From Roseimaritima ulvae (GTDB taxonomy: Bacteria > Planctomycetota > Planctomycetia > Pirellulales > Pirellulaceae): 64,000 nt of DNA. The notes under the pieces were generated by a model. That model saw only the letters and a list, made by a program, of their open reading frames with translations. It searched no databases and was not told the origin of the DNA. Below, one piece after another: positions 14,412 through 23,572 of the stretch (within the stretch, counting starts at the first letter, position 1; every line of letters starts with the position of its first letter). A program made the translations under genes and the position numbers. The stretch is from assembly GCF_008065135.1 (NCBI RefSeq), contig NZ_CP042914.1:7731404-7795403 (forward strand), in the 5' to 3' direction.

Positions 14412-17384
14412 TCACGGGTTGCTGGCGACAGCCGGCAGCGTCACCATTTCGTCGCCTTCCACGACCAGGCACTGCTGGTTGCAGCGGAGGTTTTCAAACG
14501 TTTGCACCTGCCCCGAAGGCCAACGAATGGTCATCCGGTCCACCTGATCGGCTTCGCCTAGCCCGAACAACAACTGACGCTGGTTGCTGACCAGATACCC
14601 CCCGCCGCCGACCATTTGACGCATCCAACTGCGCTGCCCAACGTCCAACGTAACGACCGTGCCGATTGCGTCGCGATTACTCTGCACGCCGCGGAGCTGG
14701 ACGGCAAGATAATTGCCGGCGTCTTCGGTACGGTTGGTCAGCAGCGCGGCCGGAGCGTCCAAGTGCGAGATGCAGACATCTTCGCGACCGTCGCGATTCC
14801 AATCCACCGTCGCCAGAGCACGCCCGAAATAACGGCCCTCGAAATAATCGCCCAGCTCGTTCGCCGGCAGCTCCGTATACTGTGCGGCACCGGTGTTGCG
14901 GAGGTACTGCGGCGGCATGCGGTCGGGATTGCCATGGGCAAAGGTGCGGTCGATGTGACCGTTGGCGATGATCAGATCGGGCCAGCCATCCAGTTCACCA
15001 TCGATAAACTGGGTTCCAAAGCCCAACATATGGAAGCCGGAATCGCGGAGGTTGGCGCTGCGCGTCTGATCGGCGAACAGACGTCCCGGCTGTTGCTGAT
15101 ACAGGATGTTGGATTCGGCCCAAAAATTGGTGATGAACAGGTCCAACAGCCCATCTGCGTTGGCATCGCCGGCGGCAACGCCCATGCAAGCCTGCAGGTT
15201 GCCCACTTCGTCAAAGCCCACGCCGGAAACGATGGCCTGTTCGCGGAACCGCAAGGGTTGCTCTGGGCCGCTGGCTTGATTGCGAAAGAAGAAGTTGGCC
15301 GTGGTATCGTTGCCCACGAAGATGTCGGGGCGACCGCGATTCCCAAAATCGGCGATCACCACGCCCAGCCCTTTGCCATCGGCGGCAACCACTCCGCTGC
15401 CGTCCGTCACATTGGCAAAGCGGCCATTACCCAGGTTGCGATACAGATGATCCTGCTCGGCGGTCAGCAGCGTCGGCGCACAGGTGCGTGGTTTACCTTC
15501 ATGCTTGCACTTCAGTTTCAAGACTTCGTCTTTTAAGGCATAGTTGGCCGCGTAGATCTCTGGCAACGCATCGCCGTCGAGGTCCGCGATCGCGCAGCTG
15601 GTGGTCCAATGGTCGCCGCCGGCGCCGGCCGCGTCGGGGACTTCCACGAAACTGCCATCGCCGCGATTTTCGTACAAGCGGTTGGGACCACAATTGGCGA
15701 TGTAGATATCGGGAAAGCCATCGCTGTTGAAATCCCCCACCGCAACGCCCTGACCGTAACCGGAATCGCCCAAGCCGCTGGTCGCGGTCACATCTGCGAA
15801 TCGCCCGTTGCCAAGGTTGCGGTACAAACGATTTAAATACTGCGTCTGGCCTTCCTCGATCGGGTACTCGCCGCTTTGAATGAAGTACAGATCGGGCCAA
15901 TTGTCTTGATCAAAGTCCACCACCGCAATTCCGCCCCCGGTGGCTTGCAGGATATGCACCAGACCGGTCGTTTCGGTGGTACCGTTGTAATATCGAAAGT
16001 CGATCCCCACCGCGGCGGCTTCGTCGTCAAAGCGAACGACCTGCGGAATCCGCTCGCCCGTGGGTGCCTGCGGCAACGGTTTCACTTCCTCCGCCTGCCA
16101 GTCGGGCAGAGGGAATTTCGAAGCATCCAACCGCCGCGCCAATTGGTGGTCAGGTAGCGTAAACAGATCGTCCCAATCGCTCGACCGCACCAACTGCTTG
16201 GCCAACCGTCGCTCTTCCTCCGCGGCCCAAGATTGATCGGGATTAAAACGCTGCAGCACCTGGCACCAAGCCACCGCTTCCAGGGGTCGCCCCAATTGAT
16301 CCATCAAGCCGACGACTTTGCGGATCAAGCGGAAGTCATTCAGCTCCCGCAGTTCGGCCAGCAGATAGTTCATCTGCGACAGCGTCTTGGAGCGAGCGGC
16401 AAACTGTTCGGCAAGCGCGGCGTGTTCGCTGCTTTGCAGCAACTGAGCCAATTGAAAGATGGCCCCGCTGTGATTCGGATCGAGGCGGGCGGCTTCTAAA
16501 AAACAGCGGATGGCGGCGTCGGTCTGTTGCCTCCGCCGCGCCCACAGCCCCCGCAGATACCAGATCTCCGGATGTTCGTCGGCCGTCGGGGGCAAACGAT
16601 CCTGCCAGCTGACAAATGCTACGTCGTCCCCGTCGTCGAACAGGATGGCGCCGAGCCGTGCCTGGGCTTCGATCAATTCCGGCTGCGCCGCGACAATCTC
16701 CCGCAACATGGCTTCGGCCCGATCAAACTCCTTTTCGACGATCGCCTGACGCGCTTCGACGATCAAAGCCGATTTGTCACTGGGCTGGGTTGCCAGACAG
16801 CGCTGGGTGAATTCCCGATCGACGACGTACATGATGTCGACCGCCGACAGCATCATCACATGACTCTTATTCACCAGCCCGCCCAGCAAAGCCCGCTGCA
16901 CGTACGGCACCGATTCCCAAGTGCGGCCCTGCTTCTGCAGCAGCAGTCCAAGCTGGTGGTTGGCCGAGGCATCCTCGGGATCGATTTCTAACGCGCGTTG
17001 CAGGGCCGCTTCCGCTTGCCGGGCCAGCCCCAGCGCTGCCAATTGTTCCCCCAATCGACACCGCGCTTGCAATTCCACTCGGCTGCCGTCCTGAGGTACC
17101 GAACGGTAGTAGCGGAGGGCATCGGTCGCATGCCGCTGACGCCTAGCCGCGTCGCCGGCGACCAACCAAGCCTGCGTCAGCCGGGGATCCTGCCGCACGG
17201 CGTCGTGAGCCTTGAGCTCGGCCTCGGCAAACCGACTGCTATGCAGATCTTCGACCGCCCCGTTCAGCAACTGTTCGCCGGGAGAGGGTCGCCAGACCGG
17301 CCGAGTGCACCAGGCGAAACCGAGCAGGAACAGCAGCACAGCGATGATTCGCCAAGTTCGCTCGGATTGGATCAACAACACCAT
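14412..17384 (-). CDS. TPR - FG-GAP/VCBS - ASPIC/UnbV repeat protein
   Basis: 990 residues from the ATG at 17382-17384. The longer reading to 17450 only translates the R1 repeat (GPMLR-like peptides) and is rejected. One hydrophobic segment near the N-terminus (IIAVLLFLLGFAWC) is a signal anchor. TPR-like helical repeats follow to about residue 430. A beta-propeller of FG-GAP/VCBS repeats comes next (VVDFDQDNWPDLYF, VGDFNSDGFPDIYIAN, IADLDGDALPEIYAAN, AGDANADGLLDLFITN). The ASPIC/UnbV domain closes the protein (YLAVQLRGVQSNRDAIGT ... RWPSGQVQTFENL). This architecture is common in planctomycetes and related bacteria. The protein probably faces the periplasm or surface; its ligand is unknown. 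Confidence 0.9.
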   Translation of the reverse strand: MVLLIQSERTWRIIAVLLFLLGFAWCTRPVWRPSPGEQLLNGAVEDLHSSRFAEAELKAHDAVRQDPRLTQAWLVAGDAARRQRHATDALRYYRSVPQDGSRVELQARCRLGEQLAALGLARQAEAALQRALEIDPEDASANHQLGLLLQKQGRTWESVPYVQRALLGGLVNKSHVMMLSAVDIMYVVDREFTQRCLATQPSDKSALIVEARQAIVEKEFDRAEAMLREIVAAQPELIEAQARLGAILFDDGDDVAFVSWQDRLPPTADEHPEIWYLRGLWARRRQQTDAAIRCFLEAARLDPNHSGAIFQLAQLLQSSEHAALAEQFAARSKTLSQMNYLLAELRELNDFRLIRKVVGLMDQLGRPLEAVAWCQVLQRFNPDQSWAAEEERRLAKQLVRSSDWDDLFTLPDHQLARRLDASKFPLPDWQAEEVKPLPQAPTGERIPQVVRFDDEAAAVGIDFRYYNGTTETTGLVHILQATGGGIAVVDFDQDNWPDLYFIQSGEYPIEEGQTQYLNRLYRNLGNGRFADVTATSGLGDSGYGQGVAVGDFNSDGFPDIYIANCGPNRLYENRGDGSFVEVPDAAGAGGDHWTTSCAIADLDGDALPEIYAANYALKDEVLKLKCKHEGKPRTCAPTLLTAEQDHLYRNLGNGRFANVTDGSGVVAADGKGLGVVIADFGNRGRPDIFVGNDTTANFFFRNQASGPEQPLRFREQAIVSGVGFDEVGNLQACMGVAAGDANADGLLDLFITNFWAESNILYQQQPGRLFADQTRSANLRDSGFHMLGFGTQFIDGELDGWPDLIIANGHIDRTFAHGNPDRMPPQYLRNTGAAQYTELPANELGDYFEGRYFGRALATVDWNRDGREDVCISHLDAPAALLTNRTEDAGNYLAVQLRGVQSNRDAIGTVVTLDVGQRSWMRQMVGGGGYLVSNQRQLLFGLGEADQVDRMTIRWPSGQVQTFENLRCNQQCLVVEGDEMVTLPAVASNP

Positions 17385-17410
17385 AGAGAAAATGGTCTTA
17401 AGGGAAGCTT

Positions 17411-17545
17411 CGTAGCATGGGCCCTTCGTAGCATGGGCCCTTTGTAGCATGGGCCCCTGGCCCGTGCTGTTGCTCGGTCACACGGGCCAGGGGCCCATGC
17501 TACGTGTGTTGTTGCTCGGTCACACGGGCCAGGGGCCCATGCTAC
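17411..17545. repeat. Dispersed repeat R1, cluster of five copies
   Basis: Three forward partial copies of GTAGCATGGGCCC follow each other closely, then two inverted copies (each CACGGGCCAGGGGCCCATGC) separated by a duplicated TTGCTCGGTCA spacer. The cluster lies between the TPR/ASPIC gene and the small membrane protein gene. Confidence 0.88.
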
Positions 17546-17733
17546 TTTGTTGGTGTGCGAAAATCGCTTAGCAGGCCCCAGACCAGAAAGCTCGCGCCGA
17601 GTCCCGCCAGCACCATACTGGCGGGCACCAAAACTTCGCTGGCCAGCGACTGCGTGGGAAAGCCCACCAGATGCGCGTGCGCGAAGGCCTGTTCGGCGGC
17701 TAACAAAAGGATCGCTCCTGTGATTACACGCAT
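17542..17733 (-). CDS. Possible small membrane protein
   Basis: A 63-residue frame with two hydrophobic segments: an N-terminal one that could be a signal sequence (VITGAILLLAAEQAFA) and a second near the C-terminus (VLVPASMVLAGLGASFLVWGLL). It starts 31 bp after the lipoprotein stop on the same strand, so co-transcription is plausible. I recognise no family. Its last codons touch the R1 repeat cluster, which suggests the repeat inserted at or near the gene end. The membrane profile makes it more likely real than a chance frame. Confidence 0.5.
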   Translation of the reverse strand: MRVITGAILLLAAEQAFAHAHLVGFPTQSLASEVLVPASMVLAGLGASFLVWGLLSDFRTPTK

Positions 17734-17764
17734 GCTGTGATCCCGCTATCCAACCAGCTGACGA

Positions 17765-18262
17765 CTACTTGGACGTCATCTCGATATTGAAGGTGTTCTC
17801 ACCTTCGGTGACGGTGACCGTCAAACCGCTGGTTTCCGCGATGTTGTACTTTGCCGGAACCACCGCTTTGACAGGCTCCGGCATTTCTCCACCGGCCGCC
17901 ATCTCTTCATTGGTGGGCATCTTCTGCGGCGGATCGGACACCGTCACGCGGTAGTCTCCGGTCAGCACTTTAGGTTCCCCGGCCATACTCGCCGTATAGC
18001 TTCCGTCCGGCCCCACAATGCCGCTCGCCGGCACCGCAGAAGTATGAAAGAACGTCACCGTGGTGCCCGCTGGAACCGGCGAGCCATCGAGCGTGACGTT
18101 GCCTTTTAACGTGCCCGTAGTCCCTTCAGGAAAAGCACTCCCCGCACCGCAGCCAAGAGTTGCCAACCCCACCAGCGAACAGCCCATCGCCACCCAACCA
18201 AAACGCATTAACCCGACCATGACCAACGTACCTTTACCAAACCCGAAACCGAAAAAATACAA
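17765..18262 (-). CDS. Small lipoprotein, paralogue of the one at 2419-2847
   Basis: Up to 165 residues; a second start at 18220 (MVGLMRFGWVAMG) gives a more normal signal peptide and is perhaps the true one. The lipobox is LATLGC. The body is the same beta-rich transthyretin-like type (TLKGNVTLDGSPVPAGTTVTFF ... GSYTASMAGEP ... YRVTVSDPP ... VTVTEGENTFNIEM). It lies 59 bp downstream of a DUF1559 gene on the same strand. Here the DUF1559 gene comes first, the reverse of the order near 2 kb. It is probably membrane anchored and its function is unknown. Confidence 0.8.
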   Translation of the reverse strand: MYFFGFGFGKGTLVMVGLMRFGWVAMGCSLVGLATLGCGAGSAFPEGTTGTLKGNVTLDGSPVPAGTTVTFFHTSAVPASGIVGPDGSYTASMAGEPKVLTGDYRVTVSDPPQKMPTNEEMAAGGEMPEPVKAVVPAKYNIAETSGLTVTVTEGENTFNIEMTSK

Positions 18263-18321
18263 AACCCACGAATCTCAAGCGAGATCCGTGGAGCGGAAAC
18301 TGCGAAAGACAAGCAGGGAGG

Positions 18322-19419
18322 TTAGTTCGTGAAACCTGCCGCTTGACCGTCGTCCCGAGTCGCCAAGCGGCTGAGGGTCAACATGTCGATGGTTTCGGCA
18401 ACGAACTTCACCGAGCCGTCATTCACGCCCGCCATCACGCCGCCGGGATGCGCAGCGTAGATCCCGTTGTTCGGTCCTTCGTTGTTGCCACGCCCCGGCA
18501 ACAGTAATTGGGTGTTGGGCGGATAGCGGATCACCGTCAGGTTGAAGTGACGGTTATTACGACCGCCCTGCAAGCCCATCATCCAGCCGTGATTAGCATT
18601 GATCTTGACCTTGGCACCCGAAGTGGTATTGATCCCCCAGTCTCCCGCTTCGCTCAGAATCATGGTGTTGGAGAGACCGTCGGTGATCTGACTAAAGCCG
18701 ATGTTGGCGATCCCCGCCGGCATGCCGCCGTAGTTATGCATGACCAAAGTTCCCCCGTTGGCCACAATCCCTCCAGGGGTCACCGAACCGCAACAGCCGC
18801 TGTAATTATGCTGGCGACCGGAGTTGTTGGTAAAGCTGGTTTGGGGTGTGGCACCGACGATGTCCACCGCTCCGCAAATGCCCACATAGTTGGGCGCGGT
18901 GTGGACGTAGCTGCCGACGTTGTGCATCGGCTCCAAAGGACTCGAAGGACACAGCATGAAATCAAACTGCACGTTATTGAAAGCCGCTCCGTTGACCGAG
19001 CCACCACTCTGACCGGAGTGCCCCCAACCAGGATGCCTGCCACCGTAGTAGATCTGGTCGGCTGCATTCGCCTGCTCGACGTACGGCAGCACGCAGGCCC
19101 ACCAGGACAACCCAAATTGCCCGGTATTGGAGTTATTGACCGACGTACCGCCGAAGCTGGTGCCACCTTGAGGCAGCGTGTTGTAGGTGTCGTGATAGTT
19201 GTGCGTCGCCAACACGATCTGCTTGACGTTGTTGCTGCAACTCATACGCCGCGCCGCTTCACGAGCCGCTTGCACCGCAGGCAACAACAGCCCCACTAAC
19301 ACCCCGATAATGGCAATCACCACCAGTAACTCAACTAGCGTGAACGCATTCCTGACTGATTTGGGCTTAATAACCACAACAGCACCCTCGATAAGAACGT
19401 TACAGAAAAGAGAAGGCAA
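18322..19419 (-). CDS. DUF1559 domain protein with type IV pilin-like N-terminus (second copy)
   Basis: Up to 365 residues. After a basic leader (VVVIKPKSVRNA) comes the pseudopilin segment [16 protein letters not shown] and then [20 protein letters not shown], followed by a DUF1559 body ending in HPGGVMAGVNDGSVKF. The true start is uncertain: the ATG at 19419 gives an unusually long leader, and a GTG about 13-15 codons downstream would give a normal one. It is related to the protein at 1303-2328 but differs throughout the body. The lipoprotein gene follows directly, so the two probably form one unit. Confidence 0.88.
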   Translation of the reverse strand: MPSLFCNVLIEGAVVVIKPKSVRNAFTLVELLVVIAIIGVLVGLLLPAVQAAREAARRMSCSNNVKQIVLATHNYHDTYNTLPQGGTSFGGTSVNNSNTGQFGLSWWACVLPYVEQANAADQIYYGGRHPGWGHSGQSGGSVNGAAFNNVQFDFMLCPSSPLEPMHNVGSYVHTAPNYVGICGAVDIVGATPQTSFTNNSGRQHNYSGCCGSVTPGGIVANGGTLVMHNYGGMPAGIANIGFSQITDGLSNTMILSEAGDWGINTTSGAKVKINANHGWMMGLQGGRNNRHFNLTVIRYPPNTQLLLPGRGNNEGPNNGIYAAHPGGVMAGVNDGSVKFVAETIDMLTLSRLATRDDGQAAGFTN

Positions 19420-19596
19420 GTACTGTCAATCGTATCGATTCACGGGGGTGCCACAATGAACATTTCGAACTTCTTTCGGGAAACACCCGTACGGTACAGA
19501 AAGCAGAAAACCGCAAGGGCTTTCCATTGGGCCTTGCGTTGATTTCTCGCGGATTTCCGGCATTCACCCTGCCAGTGTGGCCAAGAACGCAGATGG

Positions 19597-20679
19597 CTAC
19601 GAAGGGCGGCAGACCTGCCGGTAAACCCCCTCCACCGAGGTATCATGCGAATCGCTACCGAGGTGTTCGACCACCCACTGCCGACCAAATCGGCCCATCG
19701 CCTGCCGCTGCGAGGGCTGCTGCAACAGAGACAGCGTGGCTTTGGCCAGTTCGTCGGGATCCTTCCTCGGCACCAATAACCCGGAACGATCGGGCTGGAT
19801 GGTTTCCAGAAAACCTCCCAATCGCGAAGCCACCACGGGCACTTCACAGGCAAGAGCTTCGCAGGCCGTCAACCCAAAGGGCTCATCCAACGACGGGCAT
19901 AAACACAGGTCCGCGGCGCCGAAAACCTGCTCCACATCATCGCGACTGGGCAGCCACTGGACCTGCTCGTTCAGCCCCAGTCGCGCCGCTTCGGCTCGCA
20001 CCGCTGGCCCGTACTCTGCCGATTCATGGCCCACCATCACCAGCCGCGCCTGCGGAAATTTTTTCAAGATCCGCGGCATCGCCTGCACGGCGGTCAGCTG
20101 GCCCTTGCGAGCAATAACGTGGCCGGCGATTAGCAACACCAAAGCATCGTCGGGCAAACCGATGTCGCGGCGAACCTGCTGTCGCTCGGCCGCATCGAGA
20201 GGTCGGAACCGCTGTGTGTCGATGGGGTTATGGATCACCGAAATCCGCGAGGGCCGGACCAAATTCCAACGGCAATGGAAGCGCCGCGTGGCCTGCGATA
20301 CGGCGATGATCCGGTCGGCCAAACACCAATGCACTTGGATCTTGTTGGAATGAGCGGTCGAGACACAGGGAATGCCGAACAATCGCCGCAGGCAGACGGC
20401 AAAGTTAAAGGCTCGACTGTTATGACCGTGCACCACGTCGATGCCTTCGCGGCGGATCAGATCCCGCACCCGTTTCAGTTCCGCCAGCGGCCAACGACTC
20501 AGGTCACTGGGCTCGTGCCGCACTTTACTGCCGGCGATGGCGCCAGCGACAAAACTGCCTGGCGGCGTCAGCATCCAGACGTCGTGCCCGCGTTCACATA
20601 ACCGCTTGGACAGATCGGCGGCGTACAGCACCGCGCCGTTTGCTTTTCGCCCACCGCTGGTGATCTGCAAAATCCGCAC
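19597..20679 (-). CDS. Glycosyltransferase family 4 (GT-B fold)
   Basis: 360 residues from a GTG start at 20677-20679, only 2 bp after the pyrK stop codon, so expression is probably coupled. The N-terminal Rossmann half starts MRILQITSGGRKANGA with a glycine loop. The C-terminal half has the GT4 donor-binding region: VGHESAEYG, then EPFGLTACEALA, the EX7E motif, and RLGGFLETI. Such enzymes transfer a sugar from a nucleotide sugar to a lipid or polysaccharide acceptor at the cytoplasmic membrane face. Its neighbours (pyrK and a pseudouridine synthase) give no hint of the acceptor. Confidence 0.9.
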   Translation of the reverse strand: MRILQITSGGRKANGAVLYAADLSKRLCERGHDVWMLTPPGSFVAGAIAGSKVRHEPSDLSRWPLAELKRVRDLIRREGIDVVHGHNSRAFNFAVCLRRLFGIPCVSTAHSNKIQVHWCLADRIIAVSQATRRFHCRWNLVRPSRISVIHNPIDTQRFRPLDAAERQQVRRDIGLPDDALVLLIAGHVIARKGQLTAVQAMPRILKKFPQARLVMVGHESAEYGPAVRAEAARLGLNEQVQWLPSRDDVEQVFGAADLCLCPSLDEPFGLTACEALACEVPVVASRLGGFLETIQPDRSGLLVPRKDPDELAKATLSLLQQPSQRQAMGRFGRQWVVEHLGSDSHDTSVEGVYRQVCRPS

Positions 20680-20681
20680 GG

Positions 20682-21566
20682 TTACTCCCAGCAGATTTTC
20701 GCAGCGTCAAACACGGGGCCTTCGACACAGGTGCGTTTGTAATCCCACTGGCCATCGTCCTGACGAACCTTGGCAACGCAAGAAAAACAGATCCCGATCC
20801 CGCAGGCCATGGGGGTTTCCAACGACACCTGACAAGCCACTCGCCGCACGGCCGCCACCTCGGACGCCTTCTCCATCATGATCTCCGGGCCGCAGCACAA
20901 CACGCGAATGGCTTCCACGTCGGTCGTTGAAATCGCTTCGGCCAAGACTTCGTCGAGCACTTGGGGCACCAAGGCTTGTCGCCCCCGCGTGCCGTCGTCG
21001 GTGCACAACTCGACCCGTACGCCGCAGCCCTGAAAATCTTCCACACCGGCCAACAAGTCGGCGCTGCGAGCCCCGTAGACAAGCGTCACCTGTTTGGCCC
21101 AGCCTGTCGGCCGGCCGGCAAATTCTTGCAGCCCCAAGGCTTCCTTGGCCACGGCCACGAAGGGCGTTTGCCCGATCCCGCCGGCCACCATCACCAAGTG
21201 TTCGCAGGGCTGCGGTGCAAAGCCATTGCCCAGCGGTCCCCACACGGTGACCTGACTGCCGGCGGTCGCCCGCGACAGGCACTGCGTCAGTTTGCCTTTG
21301 CGGAGATACACCAAATCGATGGTCGTCGGTTGGCCGGCCGGATCGCAGCCGACGTCATACACGGCCAAGGCGCGGCCGATCAACGGATCGTCCAAGCCGG
21401 CCATGCGGATCATTACGAACTGTCCCGGCGCCACGCGTCGGGCGATCTCCGGCGCCTCGATTCGTACCTGATACGTATCGCGGGCGATGAGCTGGTTGCT
21501 GACCACCGCGGCGTCCAGCTGCTGGGCGTCGTCGGCATAATATGCTGCTTGCAGGGAACCGCTCAC
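20682..21566 (-). CDS. pyrK: Dihydroorotate dehydrogenase electron transfer subunit, PyrK-like
   Basis: 294 residues from a GTG at 21564-21566 (VSGSLQAAYYADD). The longer open frame to 21782 adds an Arg-rich peptide that is only the antisense-frame shadow of the neighbouring gene's basic tail. An FAD-binding domain comes first (APGQFVMIRMAG, GRALAVYDV), then a NAD-binding domain (VAGGIGQTPFVAVAKEA, VLCCGPEIMM) and a C-terminal [2Fe-2S] motif (CGIGICFSCVAKV with a distal Cys in KRTCVEGP). That order is PyrK, which passes electrons from class 1B PyrD to NAD+ in pyrimidine synthesis. No pyrD is in the window. It starts 7 bp after the stop of the pseudouridine synthase gene. Confidence 0.88.
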   Translation of the reverse strand: MSGSLQAAYYADDAQQLDAAVVSNQLIARDTYQVRIEAPEIARRVAPGQFVMIRMAGLDDPLIGRALAVYDVGCDPAGQPTTIDLVYLRKGKLTQCLSRATAGSQVTVWGPLGNGFAPQPCEHLVMVAGGIGQTPFVAVAKEALGLQEFAGRPTGWAKQVTLVYGARSADLLAGVEDFQGCGVRVELCTDDGTRGRQALVPQVLDEVLAEAISTTDVEAIRVLCCGPEIMMEKASEVAAVRRVACQVSLETPMACGIGICFSCVAKVRQDDGQWDYKRTCVEGPVFDAAKICWE

Positions 21567-21573
21567 GGCGCTA

Positions 21574-22788
21574 TCAACCCTTCTTCTTGCGAGATGTCGG
21601 CTTGCGACCCGCAGACTTGCCGGCCGCCTTTCCAAACGATTTTGATTTTGGTTTTGATTTCGACGTCGAGCTTGGCTTCGACGTGGAACGCGGGTTGGGT
21701 TTGGGCTTTGTTTTGGATCTCGAACCCGACTTGGCTTTCGGCTTCGGTTTGCCGGCCGGCTTCGCCTTGGACGGCTCGCCACCGATCACCGCCCCGGTCT
21801 TGGGCGTCGAGGACGACAGATCAAACTCCAGCTTGGGCGCCGAGCTGCTTCGTGGCGACGGCTTGGCAGCGGCCCTTTTACTGGCGGCCCCTTTACCGGT
21901 GCCGCGTTTACTGGCGACGCGTTTGCTGGCGGTGCCTTTGCTGGCCGTGCGTTTGCCGGGGCTCGCCGAGCGTGTTCCGGCCGGTTTGCTCCGCGACCCA
22001 CCGGCCTGCCGGGCCCGCAGTTCGCCGGCTTCGGCTTCGGCCTTCAGCTTTTTGATTTCTTCGTATCCCAACTGACGGTAGGCGCCGCTGGGCAGTTGGC
22101 CCAACCGCAGCGGACCGATGGCTACTCGTCTGAGGTGCTGGACCTTGTGCCCCAGCCGCGCCAGGATGCGGCGGATCTCGCGGTTTTTACCTTCCCGCAG
22201 CGAGATCTCCATGTCGGTCGCCCGCGAACGCGCCTTGCGGATTTTGGCTCCATCGACGCTCACCCGCCCCTCGGCAATATAGATGCCTTCGCGCATCTTC
22301 CGCATCGCTTCGGGCGTAACCTGTCCGGCGACGGTAACGTGATAGACCTTCAATACCCCGTACCGCGGATGGGTCAGCTGGTCGGCCAGCGCTCCGTCGT
22401 TGGTCATTAGAATCAGGCCTTCGCTGTTGCGGTCCAGCCGTCCGACCGGGAACACGCGATGTTCGGGCGGGATCAAATCGATCACCCGCGGTCGGCCCAT
22501 CGGGTCGCGGTTGGTGGTGACCACGCCGACCGGTTTGTGGAGCACGAAGTACACGGGCTTGGGCAGATGCAGCCGCGTTCCATCGACAAAAATCTTGCTG
22601 GCCTTGGGGTCGACCGTAGCCCCCAGACGATCGACGATCTGACCGTCTACCTCCACACGCCCCGCCGTGATGTATTCCTCGCACTGCCGTCGACTGCCCA
22701 GCCCGGCGGCCGCCAACACGCGCTGCAGCCGCTGCTTGCCATCGGCAGAACCGGACGGAGACGGAGAAGGTTTCTTTCGAGCAGCCAT
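21574..22788 (-). CDS. RsuA/RluB-family pseudouridine synthase with long basic C-terminal tail
   Basis: 404 residues. Residues about 18-65 form an S4 RNA-binding domain (RLQRVLAAAGLGSRRQCEEYI). The catalytic domain follows with VLHKPVGVVTT, the signature GRLDRNSEGLIL holding the catalytic Asp, and GKNREIRRILARLGHKV. This matches the RluB/RluE/RsuA family, which makes pseudouridine in rRNA. After about residue 250 the chain becomes a roughly 150-residue tail almost free of acidic residues, rich in Lys, Ser, Pro, Ala and Arg, with short repeats (TASKGTASKRVASKRG). That tail is not needed for catalysis and probably adds nonspecific RNA or ribosome binding. The gene heads a tight unit with pyrK and the glycosyltransferase. 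Confidence 0.9.
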   Translation of the reverse strand: MAARKKPSPSPSGSADGKQRLQRVLAAAGLGSRRQCEEYITAGRVEVDGQIVDRLGATVDPKASKIFVDGTRLHLPKPVYFVLHKPVGVVTTNRDPMGRPRVIDLIPPEHRVFPVGRLDRNSEGLILMTNDGALADQLTHPRYGVLKVYHVTVAGQVTPEAMRKMREGIYIAEGRVSVDGAKIRKARSRATDMEISLREGKNREIRRILARLGHKVQHLRRVAIGPLRLGQLPSGAYRQLGYEEIKKLKAEAEAGELRARQAGGSRSKPAGTRSASPGKRTASKGTASKRVASKRGTGKGAASKRAAAKPSPRSSSAPKLEFDLSSSTPKTGAVIGGEPSKAKPAGKPKPKAKSGSRSKTKPKPNPRSTSKPSSTSKSKPKSKSFGKAAGKSAGRKPTSRKKKG

Positions 22789-23054
22789 CGGGGGGAGACA
22801 GTCTGGAGTAAGGGGATCAAGGCGATGCCCAACAATGAGTCATCGACCTGCCCAGACTAACACAAATCCCTGTTTTACGCCCCGGGCCGTGTTTTTAGTT
22901 TTGCGTCACCTACGGGCCCGTAGCGACGACACGACATAGCAGCATTTCACCCTCCCCCCGGGAGGGTCGCGAGGAACGAGCGGGGAGGGTTCGCCAGAGC
23001 GGCAGGTCGTCAGGGGCGTTTCCCGCAGCCGTAAAACCCTCCCCACGGCTGACG

Positions 23055-23324
23055 CTACTGCCCAAAGTACCACCAGGGCGAACGATCGCGGTACAAGCGA
23101 TCGCGAACCGGTTCGGCCAACGGCTTCTGATACTCCCGCGGCCGCCCCGCCTGCTCTTCCACCCCGATATCATTCTGCGGAAAGGGGTCGTGGATCACCG
23201 CCTGATTCTGCTGGTGCTGGATCGGTCCGGGCGGGGCCAACAACGGACGATTCCGGCACCCGGTCTGCACCAACGATGCACAGCCGAAAATTGCGCAGCA
23301 GGTCAACAAAGCGAATTTTCGCAT
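23055..23324 (-). CDS. Small Pro/Gln-rich lipoprotein or secreted protein
   Basis: 89 residues from the ATG at 23322-23324; a longer open frame to 23690 translates an intergenic repeat and is rejected. A hydrophobic N-terminus (MRKFALLTCCAIFGCASLVQTGC) has a possible lipobox near Cys23. The rest is short, Pro/Gln/Arg-rich and ends in SPWWYFGQ. I know no family for it. Such short proteins with an aromatic end are common in planctomycete genomes and are usually annotated as hypothetical. Confidence 0.6.
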   Translation of the reverse strand: MRKFALLTCCAIFGCASLVQTGCRNRPLLAPPGPIQHQQNQAVIHDPFPQNDIGVEEQAGRPREYQKPLAEPVRDRLYRDRSPWWYFGQ

Positions 23325-23352
23325 GGCACGGTGGGAAGTTTGAAGGGGGAAA

Positions 23353-23388
23353 TTTTGAAGTTTGAAGTTCGAAGTTTGAAGTTCGAAG
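23353..23388. repeat. Short tandem repeat of TTTGAAG / TTCGAAG
   Basis: The 14-base unit TTTGAAGTTCGAAG occurs twice in tandem (23361-23388), preceded by TTTTGAAG. It lies between manA and the small lipoprotein gene. Heptad repeats of this kind in a gene gap look like slippage products, not a gene part. Confidence 0.75.
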
Positions 23389-23572
23389 CTTGACGGGCTC
23401 AGGCGGTCGGTGGGCCGAGAGTACGCTAAATCGGCCTTGCGAGCCAATACGTACCGGGCCAAGACGTTCCGGTCCCGGTTTGCTTCATCGGCATTTCGCA
23501 ATGCTAGCAATAGGATTTTGCAAAAAATTGCCAGCGGTGTTTTGGCTGTAGCCGAAGGGGTTCGGCTTCCGG

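Noticed and set aside
17385-17450. N-terminal extension of the TPR/ASPIC protein
   Set aside because: It is only the translation of the R1 repeat; the signal anchor starts just after the ATG at 17384.
20682-21782. Arg-rich N-terminal extension of PyrK
   Set aside because: The extra 72 residues come from reading another frame of the neighbouring gene's Lys/Ser/Pro tail; PyrK homology begins right after the GTG at 21566.
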